12,581 nucleotides of DNA from Candidatus Faecivivens stercorigallinarum (GCA_018715465.1 DVLN01000019.1:1-12581); one strand, 5' to 3'; shown: positions 1 through 6,597, numbered from the stretch's first letter. Program-made: numbers and translations. The notes: generated by a model from the letters alone, not told the origin.

Positions 1-90
1 ATTGGCAGAGATACCTTCTTTATAAATCAAATGGTATTCAGTAATATTCTTTCGCTGTAATGTTTTATAAAACGGAGCATAACTAATCAT
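1..90 (-). CDS. N-terminal fragment of a small XRE/Cro-type helix-turn-helix regulator (cut by window edge)
   Basis: An ATG at 90 opens a frame that stays open to base 1, giving 30 residues that begin MISYAPFYKTLQRKNITEYH and continue LIYKEGISAN. This resembles the start of the short Cro/C1-type regulators common in Firmicutes, which open 'MISYxPLxKTLxxKxMxxxxL' and then a turn 'xGISxxTL'; the visible part would be helix 1 and helix 2 up to the turn before the recognition helix. Such proteins are usually about 65-75 residues, DNA-binding and often autoregulatory. A GAGG Shine-Dalgarno lies 9 bases before the ATG, and a TATAAT box lies at 110-115. A 16-bp palindrome further upstream (138-153) is a candidate operator. 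The recognition helix and C-terminus are outside the window, so the family call rests on N-terminal resemblance only. Confidence 0.6.
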   Translation of the reverse strand, partial: MISYAPFYKTLQRKNITEYHLIYKEGISAN

Positions 91-109
91 AATTGATAAC
101 CTCAGTTTT

Positions 110-138
110 ATTATACCCGTATTATTCGAAAGAATGCG
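110..138 (-). promoter_or_regulatory. Putative promoter of the XRE-type regulator
   Basis: On the minus strand there is a perfect TATAAT (plus-strand 110-115), 20 bases upstream of the start codon at 90. No good -35 hexamer sits at the expected distance: a 17-base spacer gives CGCATT at 133-138, and 16 or 18 bases give nothing better. The poor -35 adjoins the palindrome at 138-153, so this may be a promoter that needs a bound activator, or one controlled by a repressor at that site. The -10 is seen directly; its use is inferred. Confidence 0.45.
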
Positions 139-153
139 CTTAATATATTAAGC
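138..153. repeat. 16-bp perfect palindrome, candidate operator
   Basis: GCTTAATATATTAAGC at these positions is identical to its own reverse complement with no central loop. It lies immediately upstream of, and touches, the -35 position of the small HTH gene that starts at base 90. A perfect dyad of this size, AT-rich in the middle, is what a dimeric HTH protein would bind. It is not followed by a U-tract in the minus direction, so it is unlikely to be a terminator by itself. Confidence 0.5.
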
Positions 154-159
154 TGATTG

Positions 160-210
160 AAAAAAAGCAGTAAAACCGGGAATAAACAGAAAAATTGACG
201 GTTTTTGCAG
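160..210 (-). terminator. Possible rho-independent terminator after the acetyltransferase gene
   Basis: Reading the minus strand downstream of the stop at 238, GCAAAAACCG (about 199-208) can pair with CGGTTTTACTGC (about 167-179), leaving a two-base bulge and a loop of about 19-20 bases. It is followed by seven T residues (plus-strand A at 160-166). The position and T-run fit a terminator, but the large loop and AT-rich stem make it a weak one. Confidence 0.35.
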
Positions 211-237
211 CATTTTACAAATATAAAGAGGTTGCAA

Positions 238-723
238 TTATAATGGCCTTTCCATGCAAAGCCATTCACTGTCATACAAATGTGCCTGGCCCATTGTTTT
301 GAATCCCATCTTCCGGTAAAGGGCAATTGCCCGTTCGTTTTCCGGCGCTGCCAGCAGACGCATCCCGTCAAACCCCATCTCCGAAGCGGTTTGCAGTATT
401 CTTTGCAGCATCTGGCTGCCGATTCTTGGATGTTTCTCAGTTGAACAGGCGCCAAACCGGGATAATTCGCAGGGCTTTTGAATTTCCGCACCCCAAAATG
501 GAAGGTCATTCAATTCCTCATCCGGCAGCAAAGAGACCGCCGACAGAATCTTTCCATCCGGCAAAGTCAGAAGATATAATCCGTCTTTCTGGATATCTTC
601 CTGAATAAACTCCATCGACGGATACTCCTCATCCCAGGTGACTCCTGGCAATCCCAATAATGATCGGTACAAACTCAGTACTGCCTGTGCATCTTCTGTT
701 TTCGCCTTCCGAAAAATATACAT
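238..723 (-). CDS. GNAT-family N-acetyltransferase
   Basis: This is a 161-residue protein with the layout of a single-domain GNAT enzyme, which moves an acetyl group from acetyl-CoA to an amine on a small molecule, peptide or protein. The N-terminus IFRKAKTEDAQAVLSLY is the usual beta-1/alpha-1. The acetyl-CoA-binding motif A region runs from about residue 88 (ELSRFGACS) through HPRIGSQMLQRIL, where the usual R-x-x-G-x-G/A appears as R-I-G-S. The conserved end is NERAIALYRKMGF (about 129-141). The start is secure: AAGGAGG lies 7 bases before the ATG. It has its own promoter (757-784) and is separated from the phosphoribosyltransferase gene by a long hairpin, so it is probably a single-gene unit. 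The substrate cannot be told from sequence; a tryptophan-rich stretch (TWDEE, LPFWGAEI) may help shape the pocket. Confidence 0.85.
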   Translation of the reverse strand: MYIFRKAKTEDAQAVLSLYRSLLGLPGVTWDEEYPSMEFIQEDIQKDGLYLLTLPDGKILSAVSLLPDEELNDLPFWGAEIQKPCELSRFGACSTEKHPRIGSQMLQRILQTASEMGFDGMRLLAAPENERAIALYRKMGFKTMGQAHLYDSEWLCMERPL

Positions 724-756
724 CCGCCGTCCTCCTTAACAAACATTTATAATATT

Positions 757-784
757 ATTGTAACATATTCTCATCTTTTTGCAA
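757..784 (-). promoter_or_regulatory. Promoter of the GNAT acetyltransferase gene
   Basis: On the minus strand TTGCAA (plus-strand 779-784) is followed by 16 bases and TACAAT (757-762). A TG dinucleotide one base before the -10 makes it an extended -10 element. It sits about 35 bases upstream of the AAGGAGG Shine-Dalgarno and the ATG at 723, and between the gene and the hairpin at 798-839. Confidence 0.6.
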
Positions 785-797
785 GACAATTCCATCT

Positions 798-839
798 TAA
801 AGTGGGCATGCACCGCTATCGCGGCACATGCCCACTTTA
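798..839. repeat. Long intergenic hairpin without a U-tract
   Basis: TAAAGTGGGCATG (798-810) pairs perfectly with CATGCCCACTTTA (827-839), a 13-bp stem. After a 2x2 internal loop (CA/CA) the inner arms CCGC (813-816) and GCGG (821-824) pair again around a TATC tetraloop. It begins 11 bases downstream of the phosphoribosyltransferase stop, where a terminator is expected, but neither strand shows a run of T after the stem. It may be a processed 3' end, a weak terminator or a dispersed palindromic repeat; the sequence does not decide. Confidence 0.6.
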
Positions 840-850
840 TACTGCAACGA

Positions 851-1387
851 TTATTTAAAAAACAGCGGAAGTTCTTCCAGATAGAAGATATCCTCCCGTT
901 TAGCTGCGTCGCCTTCCGCAAGGACTGCTCCGCGTCCGACAATCTGACCGCCGGCCTTTTCGACCAGCTTTTCCAGAGCTTCCAGGCTCTCACCAGTGGA
1001 AATAACGTCATCTACAATCAAAACCCGTTTTCCGGTCAGCTTCTCAGCGTCTGCTCTTCCAAGTACCAGATGCTGAACATGCTGGGTCGTAATCGAATTG
1101 ACGACCACTTCAATCGGATCAATTGTATAAACTTTCGCTTCTTTACGGGCAATCACATGAGGTTTGCCGGAAAGAGCGGACATTTCATAAGCCAGCGGAA
1201 TACCTTTGCATTCTGCCGTCAGAAGTACATCAAAATCAGGGCTTTTCTTCAAAAGCTCTGCTGCAGTTGCCTTAGTCAGTTCCACATCGCCCAGCATAAT
1301 AAATGCCGCAATATCCAATGTGTCGCTGACTGCACAGATCGGCAGTTCACGGGTCAATCCTGCCACATGCAGTGTATATGTTTTCAT
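851..1387 (-). CDS. APRT-like purine phosphoribosyltransferase family protein
   Basis: This 178-residue protein is a type I phosphoribosyltransferase. It carries the signature PRPP-binding loop VLIVDDVISTGES (about 122-134), with the two acidic residues DD and the TGES phosphate loop. The upstream segment TAECKGIPLAYEMS (about 57-70) corresponds to the pyrophosphate loop region of adenine and xanthine phosphoribosyltransferases, followed by the RKEAKVY segment. Such enzymes join a purine base to PRPP to make a nucleotide, in the cytoplasmic purine salvage pathway. A divergent relative could act on another base or regulate transcription, as PurR-type proteins do, but the N-terminal DNA-binding domain of PurR is absent. 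The ATG at 1387 follows AAAGGA by 10 bases. It lies 47 bases downstream of the HIT gene, probably on the same transcript. Adenine is my first guess for the base, with moderate confidence. Confidence 0.85.
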   Translation of the reverse strand: MKTYTLHVAGLTRELPICAVSDTLDIAAFIMLGDVELTKATAAELLKKSPDFDVLLTAECKGIPLAYEMSALSGKPHVIARKEAKVYTIDPIEVVVNSITTQHVQHLVLGRADAEKLTGKRVLIVDDVISTGESLEALEKLVEKAGGQIVGRGAVLAEGDAAKREDIFYLEELPLFFK

Positions 1388-1434
1388 TTCATACCATTCC
1401 TTTGTTTCAAGATATCAAACGACCCGCTGTACCA

Positions 1435-1776
1435 TCATCCGGGAGGCCATGCAAGCGAACGGCCGGCAAGTACATGGAAATGCAGATGTCCGACTGTCTG
1501 ACCGCCATCCTTGCCATCGTTGGCAACCACACGGTAACCGTCTTTCAGTCCAAGCTCATCTGCCAGTTTTGCAATCACCGCATAGATATGGCCGATAACC
1601 GCGCCATTGTCTTCATTGACCGCCGAGGGGCCGGAAATATGCTGTTTAGGCACAACCAGAAAATGGATCGGAGCCTGCGGATCAATGTCGTAAAACGCAT
1701 AGCAGGTTTCGTCCTCATAAACCTTTTTGGAAGGGATTTCGCCTGCGATGATTTTACAGAATAAACAATCTGCCAT
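1435..1776 (-). CDS. HIT-family (histidine triad, HINT-like) nucleotide-binding hydrolase
   Basis: This is a compact 113-residue histidine-triad protein. The triad H97-L-H99-F-H101 lies in GHLHFHVLAG and the protein ends with the typical LAWPPG tail. The N-terminus MADCLFCKIIAGEIPSKKVYE is also diagnostic; C4 and C7, with H46 in KQH, match the metal-binding positions of many bacterial HIT proteins. HINT-branch members are cytoplasmic purine nucleoside phosphoramidases that can cleave aminoacyl-adenylates and AMP-lysine. A link to aminoacyl-tRNA synthetases is therefore plausible, and here the gene directly follows alaS. The start is the ATG at 1776, with AAAGGAGG 7 bases upstream. An in-frame TTG further upstream (1794) overlaps that ribosome binding site and is rejected. 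A striking palindrome sits just upstream at 1805-1850, and no convincing promoter fits in the gap, so expression probably comes from alaS read-through. Confidence 0.93.
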   Translation of the reverse strand: MADCLFCKIIAGEIPSKKVYEDETCYAFYDIDPQAPIHFLVVPKQHISGPSAVNEDNGAVIGHIYAVIAKLADELGLKDGYRVVANDGKDGGQTVGHLHFHVLAGRSLAWPPG

Positions 1777-1804
1777 CAAAAAGCCTCCTTTCAATTTTTA
1801 CAAA

Positions 1805-1850
1805 GCAGCCGACAGTTGTCTAGACAGCTGTCTAGACAACTGTCGGCTGC
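1805..1850. repeat. 46-bp perfect palindrome built from GACA/TGTC tetramers at 6-bp spacing
   Basis: The 46 bases from 1805 to 1850 equal their own reverse complement, centred between 1827 and 1828, with no mismatches. Outer arms GCAGCC/GGCTGC flank six alternating tetramers: GACA at 1811, TGTC at 1817, GACA at 1823, TGTC at 1829, GACA at 1835 and TGTC at 1841, each separated by two bases. Equivalently it is nearly three 12-bp repeats of GACARYTGTCTA, each itself palindromic, with TGTCTAGACA occurring twice (1817-1826 and 1829-1838). It lies 12 bases after the alaS stop and 28 bases before the HIT start. As RNA it would form a very stable 20-bp-plus hairpin, but the following TTTG is a poor terminator U-tract. 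Confidence 0.9.
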
Positions 1851-1862
1851 CATTTTAAACAA

Positions 1863-4505
1863 TCAGTCTTCCTTGGCCATCTGTTCAACCAGACCGTCCA
1901 AAGCAGCCATTGCCTCGTCAACCTTGAACGGATCACCGACGCCACCCTGGGCAGTATCAGGACGTCCGCCGCCTTTACCACCGGTTACAGCGCAAACTTC
2001 CTTGATAATCTTGCCAGCATGAACACCTTTCTTGACCGCTTCAGGGCCAACCATGCAGACAAACATCGGCTTTTCCTTGCTGCCGCCGCAGATCAGTGTG
2101 CAGGAACAGGGGAACAGATCACGCAATTTATCGCCCATCATGCGGATGCGTTCAATCGGCGTGCCGGGAATCGAAACGTTGAATACAGCAACACCCTTAA
2201 CGCGACGGACATCACGGCGCAGCTGCTCCAGCTGGCCATCAGCCAGACGGCCGTTAAGCATCGCAATTTCACGGGCACTGTCTTTCAGTTCTGCGGTCAT
2301 CTGTTCCAGCTTATGCGGCAGCTCAGCGGGAGAAGATTTGACCACGGCAGCAGCAGCAGCCAAAGAGTTCTTGAGACCTTCTGCCATCGACAGGAAATTG
2401 AAACCGGTAACCGCTTCAATTCTTCTGACACCAGCTGCAACAGAAGCCTCAGATACGATCTTGAACAGACCAACTTCACCGGTATTGCCAACATGGGTAC
2501 CGCCGCACAGTTCCATCGAATAATCGCCGATCCGAACAACGCGGACAGTGCTGCCGTATTTTTCTGAGAAGAGGGCCATCGCGCCTTCCTTACGGGCAGT
2601 CTCCAGATCCTGTTCATAGTTCTCGACCGGAACACATTCCATAATCTTATGGTTGATCATACCCTCAACCGCAGCGATTTCTGCCTGGGTCATCGGTTCA
2701 AAGTGGGTAAAGTCAAAGCGGACGACATGCTCGTCAACCAACTGACCTGCCTGATGGACGTGATCGCCCAATACCGCACGGAGCGCTGCCTGCAGCAGGT
2801 GAGCAGCGGTATGATTGCGCATGATTGAGAACCGGCGTTCGATGTCGACTTCCGCGTGTACCTTTTCACCCAGTTCAATCGTACCTTCCACGACCAAACC
2901 AATATGCACGATCTGGCCGGTCGGCATCTTCTTCATAGCGGTTACCCGGACAACACCCTTCTCTCCGCGAATCAGACCGGTATCGGATACCTGACCGCCC
3001 GACTCAGTATAGAAAGGCGTCTCGGGCAGAACAACCAGCACTTCGGCACCTTCGGTTGCCAATTCGACCGGAGCGCCATTGCTGAGCAGTCCGGCAATCT
3101 CGCTTTCACAGCTCTTAACTTGATAGCCGACGAATTTGGTTTCAACCTGCGGCAGGTCAAGCTGTTCGCTGTCCCAGGAAGAGCCGCCCTTTGCAAGGTA
3201 ATTTTCACGAGAACGGGTCTTCTGTTCTTTCATGTAGGCTTCAAAGCCTGCAACGTCGACAGTGAAATTCTTTTCCGCGACAATATCCTGCGTCAGGTCA
3301 ACCGGGAATCCATAGGTATCATACAGCTTGAAGACATCCTCGCCGCTCAGAGTATGCCCGTTATCAGCAGCAACCTTGTCCATCAGCTGACGCAGCAGGT
3401 CAAGACCCTTGCCGATGGTCTTGTCAAAAGCCTCTTCCTCATTGTAGATAACCTTTTTGATATAGCTTGCCTTCTCGGTCAGCTCAGGGTAAGCCGACAG
3501 GTTCTCATGAGCAACCGTGTCCACAACCTGATAGAGGAACGGGACATCAATACCCAGCAGCTTTCCATGACGGGCAGCGCGTCTCAGCAGACGGCGCAGG
3601 ACATATCCACGGCCTTCATTGGAGGGAGTGACACCGTCTGCCAGCATAAAAGTGCAGGAACGGATATGGTCGGTAATGACGCGCAGAGAGATATCGGTTT
3701 TTTCATTTTCACCGTAATGAACACCGGCAATCTCCGAAATCTTCTTCATAATGTTCTGAACGGTATCAACCTCAAACAGGTTGTCGACATCCTGCATAAT
3801 GCAGGCAATTCTTTCCAGACCCATACCAGTGTCGATATTGGGTTTTGCCATCCGTTCATAGTGGCCCTCGCCATCGGAGTCAAACTGAGAGAAAACCAGG
3901 TTCCAGAACTCGACATAGCGGTCACAGTCGCAACCGGGGCCGCAATCAGGTTTACCGCAGCCGCGTGCCTCGCCGCGATCAAAGTAGATCTCCGAACAGG
4001 GGCCGCAGGGACCGGAACCATGTTCCCAGAAGTTGTCTTCCTTGCCGAGACGGACAATCCGCTCAGGGGCAACGCCGACTTCTTTTGTCCAGATATCAAA
4101 TGCTTCGTCATCATCCTGATAAATGGTGACCCACAGACGGTCGACCGGCAGTTCCAGCACCTTGGTGATAAATTCCCACGCCCAAGCGGTCGCTTCATGT
4201 TTAAAGTAATCACCGAATGAGAAGTTACCCAGCATCTCAAAATAGGTGCCATGGCGTGCGGTCTTTCCGATATGTTCGATATCCTCGGTACGGACACATT
4301 TCTGACAGGTGGTCACGCGGGTATTGGGCGGAGTCGCCTGTCCGAGGAAAAATTTTTTCAGCGGCGCCATGCCGGAGTTGATCAGCAGAAGGCTGGTATC
4401 ATCTTTCGGGGGGATCAGGGGGGCGCTTGCCATACGGGTATGGCCCTTGCCTTCGAAGAAGGAAAGGTATTTTTCGCGCAGGTCATTTAAACTTGTCCAC
4501 TGCAT
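1863..4505 (-). CDS. alaS: Alanyl-tRNA synthetase
   Basis: This full-length 880-residue AlaRS charges tRNA-Ala with alanine in the cytoplasm. The class II catalytic core lies at the N-terminus: GHTRMASAPLIPP at 21-33, NSGMAPLKKFFLG at 43-55 and RHGTYFEMLGNFSFGDYFKHE around 84-104. A cysteine-rich insert (CGKPDCGPGCDCDRYVEFWN, 183-202) is normal for Firmicute AlaRS. The editing domain carries its zinc-binding pairs H565/H569 (HTAAH) and C667/H671 (CGGTH), so clearing of mischarged serine and glycine should be intact. The C-Ala/DHHA1 domain ends the protein, with the glycine-rich GGKGGGRPDTAQGG around 842-855. The ATG at 4505 has AAAGGAAG 8 bases upstream. Expression is set by a T-box leader that senses uncharged tRNA-Ala. 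HIT and phosphoribosyltransferase genes follow, probably by read-through past the 46-bp palindrome. Confidence 0.99.
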   Translation of the reverse strand: MQWTSLNDLREKYLSFFEGKGHTRMASAPLIPPKDDTSLLLINSGMAPLKKFFLGQATPPNTRVTTCQKCVRTEDIEHIGKTARHGTYFEMLGNFSFGDYFKHEATAWAWEFITKVLELPVDRLWVTIYQDDDEAFDIWTKEVGVAPERIVRLGKEDNFWEHGSGPCGPCSEIYFDRGEARGCGKPDCGPGCDCDRYVEFWNLVFSQFDSDGEGHYERMAKPNIDTGMGLERIACIMQDVDNLFEVDTVQNIMKKISEIAGVHYGENEKTDISLRVITDHIRSCTFMLADGVTPSNEGRGYVLRRLLRRAARHGKLLGIDVPFLYQVVDTVAHENLSAYPELTEKASYIKKVIYNEEEAFDKTIGKGLDLLRQLMDKVAADNGHTLSGEDVFKLYDTYGFPVDLTQDIVAEKNFTVDVAGFEAYMKEQKTRSRENYLAKGGSSWDSEQLDLPQVETKFVGYQVKSCESEIAGLLSNGAPVELATEGAEVLVVLPETPFYTESGGQVSDTGLIRGEKGVVRVTAMKKMPTGQIVHIGLVVEGTIELGEKVHAEVDIERRFSIMRNHTAAHLLQAALRAVLGDHVHQAGQLVDEHVVRFDFTHFEPMTQAEIAAVEGMINHKIMECVPVENYEQDLETARKEGAMALFSEKYGSTVRVVRIGDYSMELCGGTHVGNTGEVGLFKIVSEASVAAGVRRIEAVTGFNFLSMAEGLKNSLAAAAAVVKSSPAELPHKLEQMTAELKDSAREIAMLNGRLADGQLEQLRRDVRRVKGVAVFNVSIPGTPIERIRMMGDKLRDLFPCSCTLICGGSKEKPMFVCMVGPEAVKKGVHAGKIIKEVCAVTGGKGGGRPDTAQGGVGDPFKVDEAMAALDGLVEQMAKED

Positions 4506-4565
4506 GGGAACAACTTCCTTTCATTGATACTGTTTTGAACACTCTGTAACGGGGGGACCGATGAA

Positions 4566-4602
4566 AATAAAAAGGACTCCATCCCGCAAGGGACGAAATC
4601 CT
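4566..4602 (-). terminator. Regulated terminator hairpin of the alaS T-box
   Basis: On the minus strand AGGATTTCGTCCC (plus 4590-4602) pairs over all 13 positions, with wobbles, with GGGATGGAGTCCT (4573-4585) around a TTGC loop. It is followed by TTTTTATTTT. It lies directly downstream of the T-box element and ends about 60 bases before the alaS ATG, the canonical arrangement for transcriptional T-box control. Confidence 0.93.
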
Positions 4603-4843
4603 GTCGTTTCCGTGGTACCACCCTAAATGAAGAAAACGCCTTTTATAAAGGTCTCTTTCTCCTCTTTATTCTTCCTTAACGCAGAAGGTACGCCGTTCAT
4701 TACACGGGGCTCCCAGACGGCGCGCAGGCATTCCCAGCCGCACTGCCTTTCAGAAGCTCTTTTATCCGAAAATAAAAAGCGGCGTGCTCTCTTGTGCGGG
4801 ACACTGCCAGCTGGATCTGTTCTCAGCCGGTCAATATTTTACA
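4566..4843 (-). ncRNA. T-box leader riboswitch of alaS (tRNA-Ala sensing)
   Basis: The leader, about 275 nt, runs from just after the alaS promoter to the terminator. The diagnostic antiterminator bulge AGGGUGGUACCACGG is at plus-strand 4610-4624 (read on minus). Its UGGU pairs with the NCCA end of uncharged tRNA, and U at the variable position fits the A73 discriminator of tRNA-Ala. A GGCAGUGCGGCUGGGAAUGCC segment (21 nt shown only by its ends, near 4729-4749) looks like the distal Stem I loop, with AGAGAG upstream of it. GCC/GCG trinucleotides near 4719-4725 are candidate alanine specifier codons, but I could not place the specifier loop with certainty. When tRNA-Ala is uncharged it stabilises the antiterminator and alaS is transcribed; charged tRNA lets the terminator at 4566-4602 form. 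Confidence 0.93.
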
Positions 4844-4849
4844 GAAATC

Positions 4850-4878
4850 ATTATAACGCGCCCCAGTCCGCTTGTCAA
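4850..4878 (-). promoter_or_regulatory. Consensus sigma-A promoter driving the T-box leader and alaS
   Basis: Perfect hexamers are present on the minus strand: TTGACA (plus-strand 4873-4878), a 17-base spacer, and TATAAT (4850-4855). Transcription would begin near 4843. A fully consensus promoter fits a gene whose control is exerted downstream, by attenuation. Confidence 0.92.
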
Positions 4879-5031
4879 GCGGATTTGACGGGATTTTTGC
4901 CTCCAAAAAACAGCATCCGGTATACTGTCTTCCCGTTCGGTTTTTTATGCTGACATGTGCTTCTTTTGGATGGTCAAAATTGTCGATTCCGACAAACTTG
5001 CATTCAGCCCAAAGCAACTTATCAAAACCCC

Positions 5032-5059
5032 TTGCTTTTTTTATCAGAACCGCTATAAT
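5032..5059 (+). promoter_or_regulatory. Promoter of the MFS transporter gene
   Basis: TTGCTT (5032-5037), a 16-base spacer and TATAAT (5054-5059) lie about 112 bases upstream of the MFS start. It is divergent from the alaS promoter, with about 150 bases between the two -35 boxes. That gap (4879-5031) holds no gene I can support, only a small hairpin, TTGTCG-ATTC-CGACAA, near 4980-4995. The leader 5066-5171 shows no recognised riboswitch. Confidence 0.6.
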
Positions 5060-5171
5060 GCCATTTAGATTCAGACATCCGCAACTTTTCTGCGCAGGGT
5101 ACGGAAGAGTCTGTGATTCATTCACCTGTATTTTTTCTGTCTGCCTCGATGTATTTTGAGGAGGAACTGCC

Positions 5172-6518
5172 ATGAAAGTTGACCTGAAAGCCAGGTTCCG
5201 CGGCCTGCAAGCAACCCTTTCCCTTCCGCGGGAACAAATCCTTCTGCTTTTTGGCGTGGAAGGTATCCTCTACCAGTTTTCCCAGTCGGTCAATAACTTC
5301 GGGAACTGTCTGTACGCGACCGGACTTGGCGCCACCGATACTCAGATCGGCCTGGTCCAGACGGTCCCCAACCTGCTGGCCCTGATCCTGCTGCTCCCCT
5401 GCGGTATCCTCAGCGACCGGCTTAAAAAGAGCCGTACTGTCCCGGCAGCCTGTCTGCTGGTAATGGGAATCATGTATTTCTTTTACGGCAGTGTACCGCT
5501 GTTTGGTTCGCTGAAAATCAGCCTGTTTTTTGTCTTTCTCGGGATGACTGTCGCCTCTTCTGTCTTGTACAATGCCCAATGGCAGAACTTTTTCGGCGAT
5601 GTGACACCCGTTGACAACCGAAACAGCGTCTTTACCTTCCGCAGCCGGATTATGTTTCTGATTGGCGTCATTACCCCGCTGCTGTGCGGATTTGCGATGG
5701 CGGCACAGCCCGATCAGGACAGCAAGCTGTTTGTCCTGCGTCTATTTTACTATATCTGCGGCGTGCTGGTGCTGCTCCAGTTTCTGGCTATCCGGCGGAT
5801 TCCCTGCCCTGATCAGACCGAAAGCGGCAGTCATTTTTCCCCGCAGGTCATCCTGTCCAGCGTCCGAACTGCCTTCCAGAGTAAATACTTCCCTCGCTTT
5901 TTTATCACCGGCGTTCTGTTTTATGTCAGCTGGCAGATGGACTGGAGCATGTGGTACATCGAAGAAACCCAGTATGCCCATATGAACGAAGCGCATCTGT
6001 CAATCATGAACGCTGTCACATGTATTGCGCAGGTCGCTTCCATCGGATTCTTCTCCCGTCTGAGCCAGAAGCGCTCGGTCTATTTTACCATGATTCTGGT
6101 GCAAATCGGTTATACAATCGGTATCCCGCTCGCAATCTTTGCGATGTCGCCGGTCTTTCCAGACGGGGTTAAACCATACGCATTTATTATCTGTGCGATC
6201 GTTCCCAGTGCACTGGAATGCAGCTACAACCTCTGCCTGGTACAGATGATGCTGGCCGCCGCTCCCCGTCAGAACCGAAGCCTGATTATCAGCCTGTATA
6301 CACTGATCACCACCCTGTCCAACGCGGTAGTGCCATTGTTGGGCGTCCGGCTGTATACTGCACTCGGTGCCGACTGGGGTGCAGTCATCGGATTTGATAG
6401 CGTGGTATTTCTAATTCGGGTAATTTCGCTGGCAGAGATCATCTGGCTGTTCCTGACCACACGCAAGGAGGGCAGGCTGTTCGCCACTTCGCCCGATGAG
6501 CCGATTACCCAAAGCTGA
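5172..6518 (+). CDS. Major facilitator superfamily transporter
   Basis: This 448-residue, very hydrophobic protein has about 12 predicted membrane-spanning segments in two halves. They are split by a central cytoplasmic loop (about 210-235, IRRIPCPDQTESGSHFSPQ). The MFS motif A is clear in the loop after the second helix: GILSDRLKKSR at 78-88. An aspartate and two basic residues mark the gating contact. MFS proteins use an ion gradient to move small molecules across the cytoplasmic membrane. The substrate cannot be assigned; aromatic-rich stretches (WQMDWSMWYIEE, about 256-267) suggest a sugar or drug-like ligand only loosely. The ATG at 5172 follows TGAGGAGG by 7 bases. The gene has its own promoter at 5032-5059 and a terminator shared with the convergent esterase gene. 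Pairing with a carbohydrate esterase hints at glycoside import, but convergent genes need not be functionally linked. Confidence 0.9.
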   Translation: MKVDLKARFRGLQATLSLPREQILLLFGVEGILYQFSQSVNNFGNCLYATGLGATDTQIGLVQTVPNLLALILLLPCGILSDRLKKSRTVPAACLLVMGIMYFFYGSVPLFGSLKISLFFVFLGMTVASSVLYNAQWQNFFGDVTPVDNRNSVFTFRSRIMFLIGVITPLLCGFAMAAQPDQDSKLFVLRLFYYICGVLVLLQFLAIRRIPCPDQTESGSHFSPQVILSSVRTAFQSKYFPRFFITGVLFYVSWQMDWSMWYIEETQYAHMNEAHLSIMNAVTCIAQVASIGFFSRLSQKRSVYFTMILVQIGYTIGIPLAIFAMSPVFPDGVKPYAFIICAIVPSALECSYNLCLVQMMLAAAPRQNRSLIISLYTLITTLSNAVVPLLGVRLYTALGADWGAVIGFDSVVFLIRVISLAEIIWLFLTTRKEGRLFATSPDEPITQS

Positions 6519-6540
6519 TGTCCAAACCTATCACAACACT

Positions 6541-6595
6541 TAAAAACGGTGTTTCCAAAGGCTGCCTGCCGATTGAAAACACCGTTTTATTTTTT
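6541..6595. terminator. Bidirectional rho-independent terminator between the MFS and esterase genes
   Basis: AAAACGGTGTTT (6543-6554) pairs perfectly with AAACACCGTTTT (6577-6588). The 22-base loop can fold further through GGC/GCC. On the plus strand the stem is followed by TATTTTTT. On the minus strand it is followed by TTTTTA (6541-6546). It therefore serves both the MFS gene ending at 6518 and the esterase gene ending at 6598, which face each other. Confidence 0.88.
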
Positions 6596-6597
6596 GC

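Noticed and set aside
779..1501. 240-codon plus-strand open frame across the phosphoribosyltransferase and HIT genes
   Set aside because: It runs antisense to two well-supported genes, starts inside the hairpin region, and its translation has no family resemblance.
1794..1822. Possible HIT promoter with TAGACA inside the palindrome and AAAAAT 17 bases downstream
   Set aside because: The -10 match is only 4 of 6 and the predicted start would fall inside the HIT ribosome binding site, leaving no usable leader.
2856..4220. 454-codon plus-strand open frame opposite alaS
   Set aside because: It lies wholly inside the unmistakable alaS gene on the other strand, has no recognisable domain, and such long antisense frames are a by-product of the codon bias in alaS.
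4823..5173. 116-codon minus-strand frame between alaS and the MFS gene
   Set aside because: It has no ribosome binding site and overlaps both the MFS promoter and the perfect alaS promoter, so it is better read as regulatory DNA.
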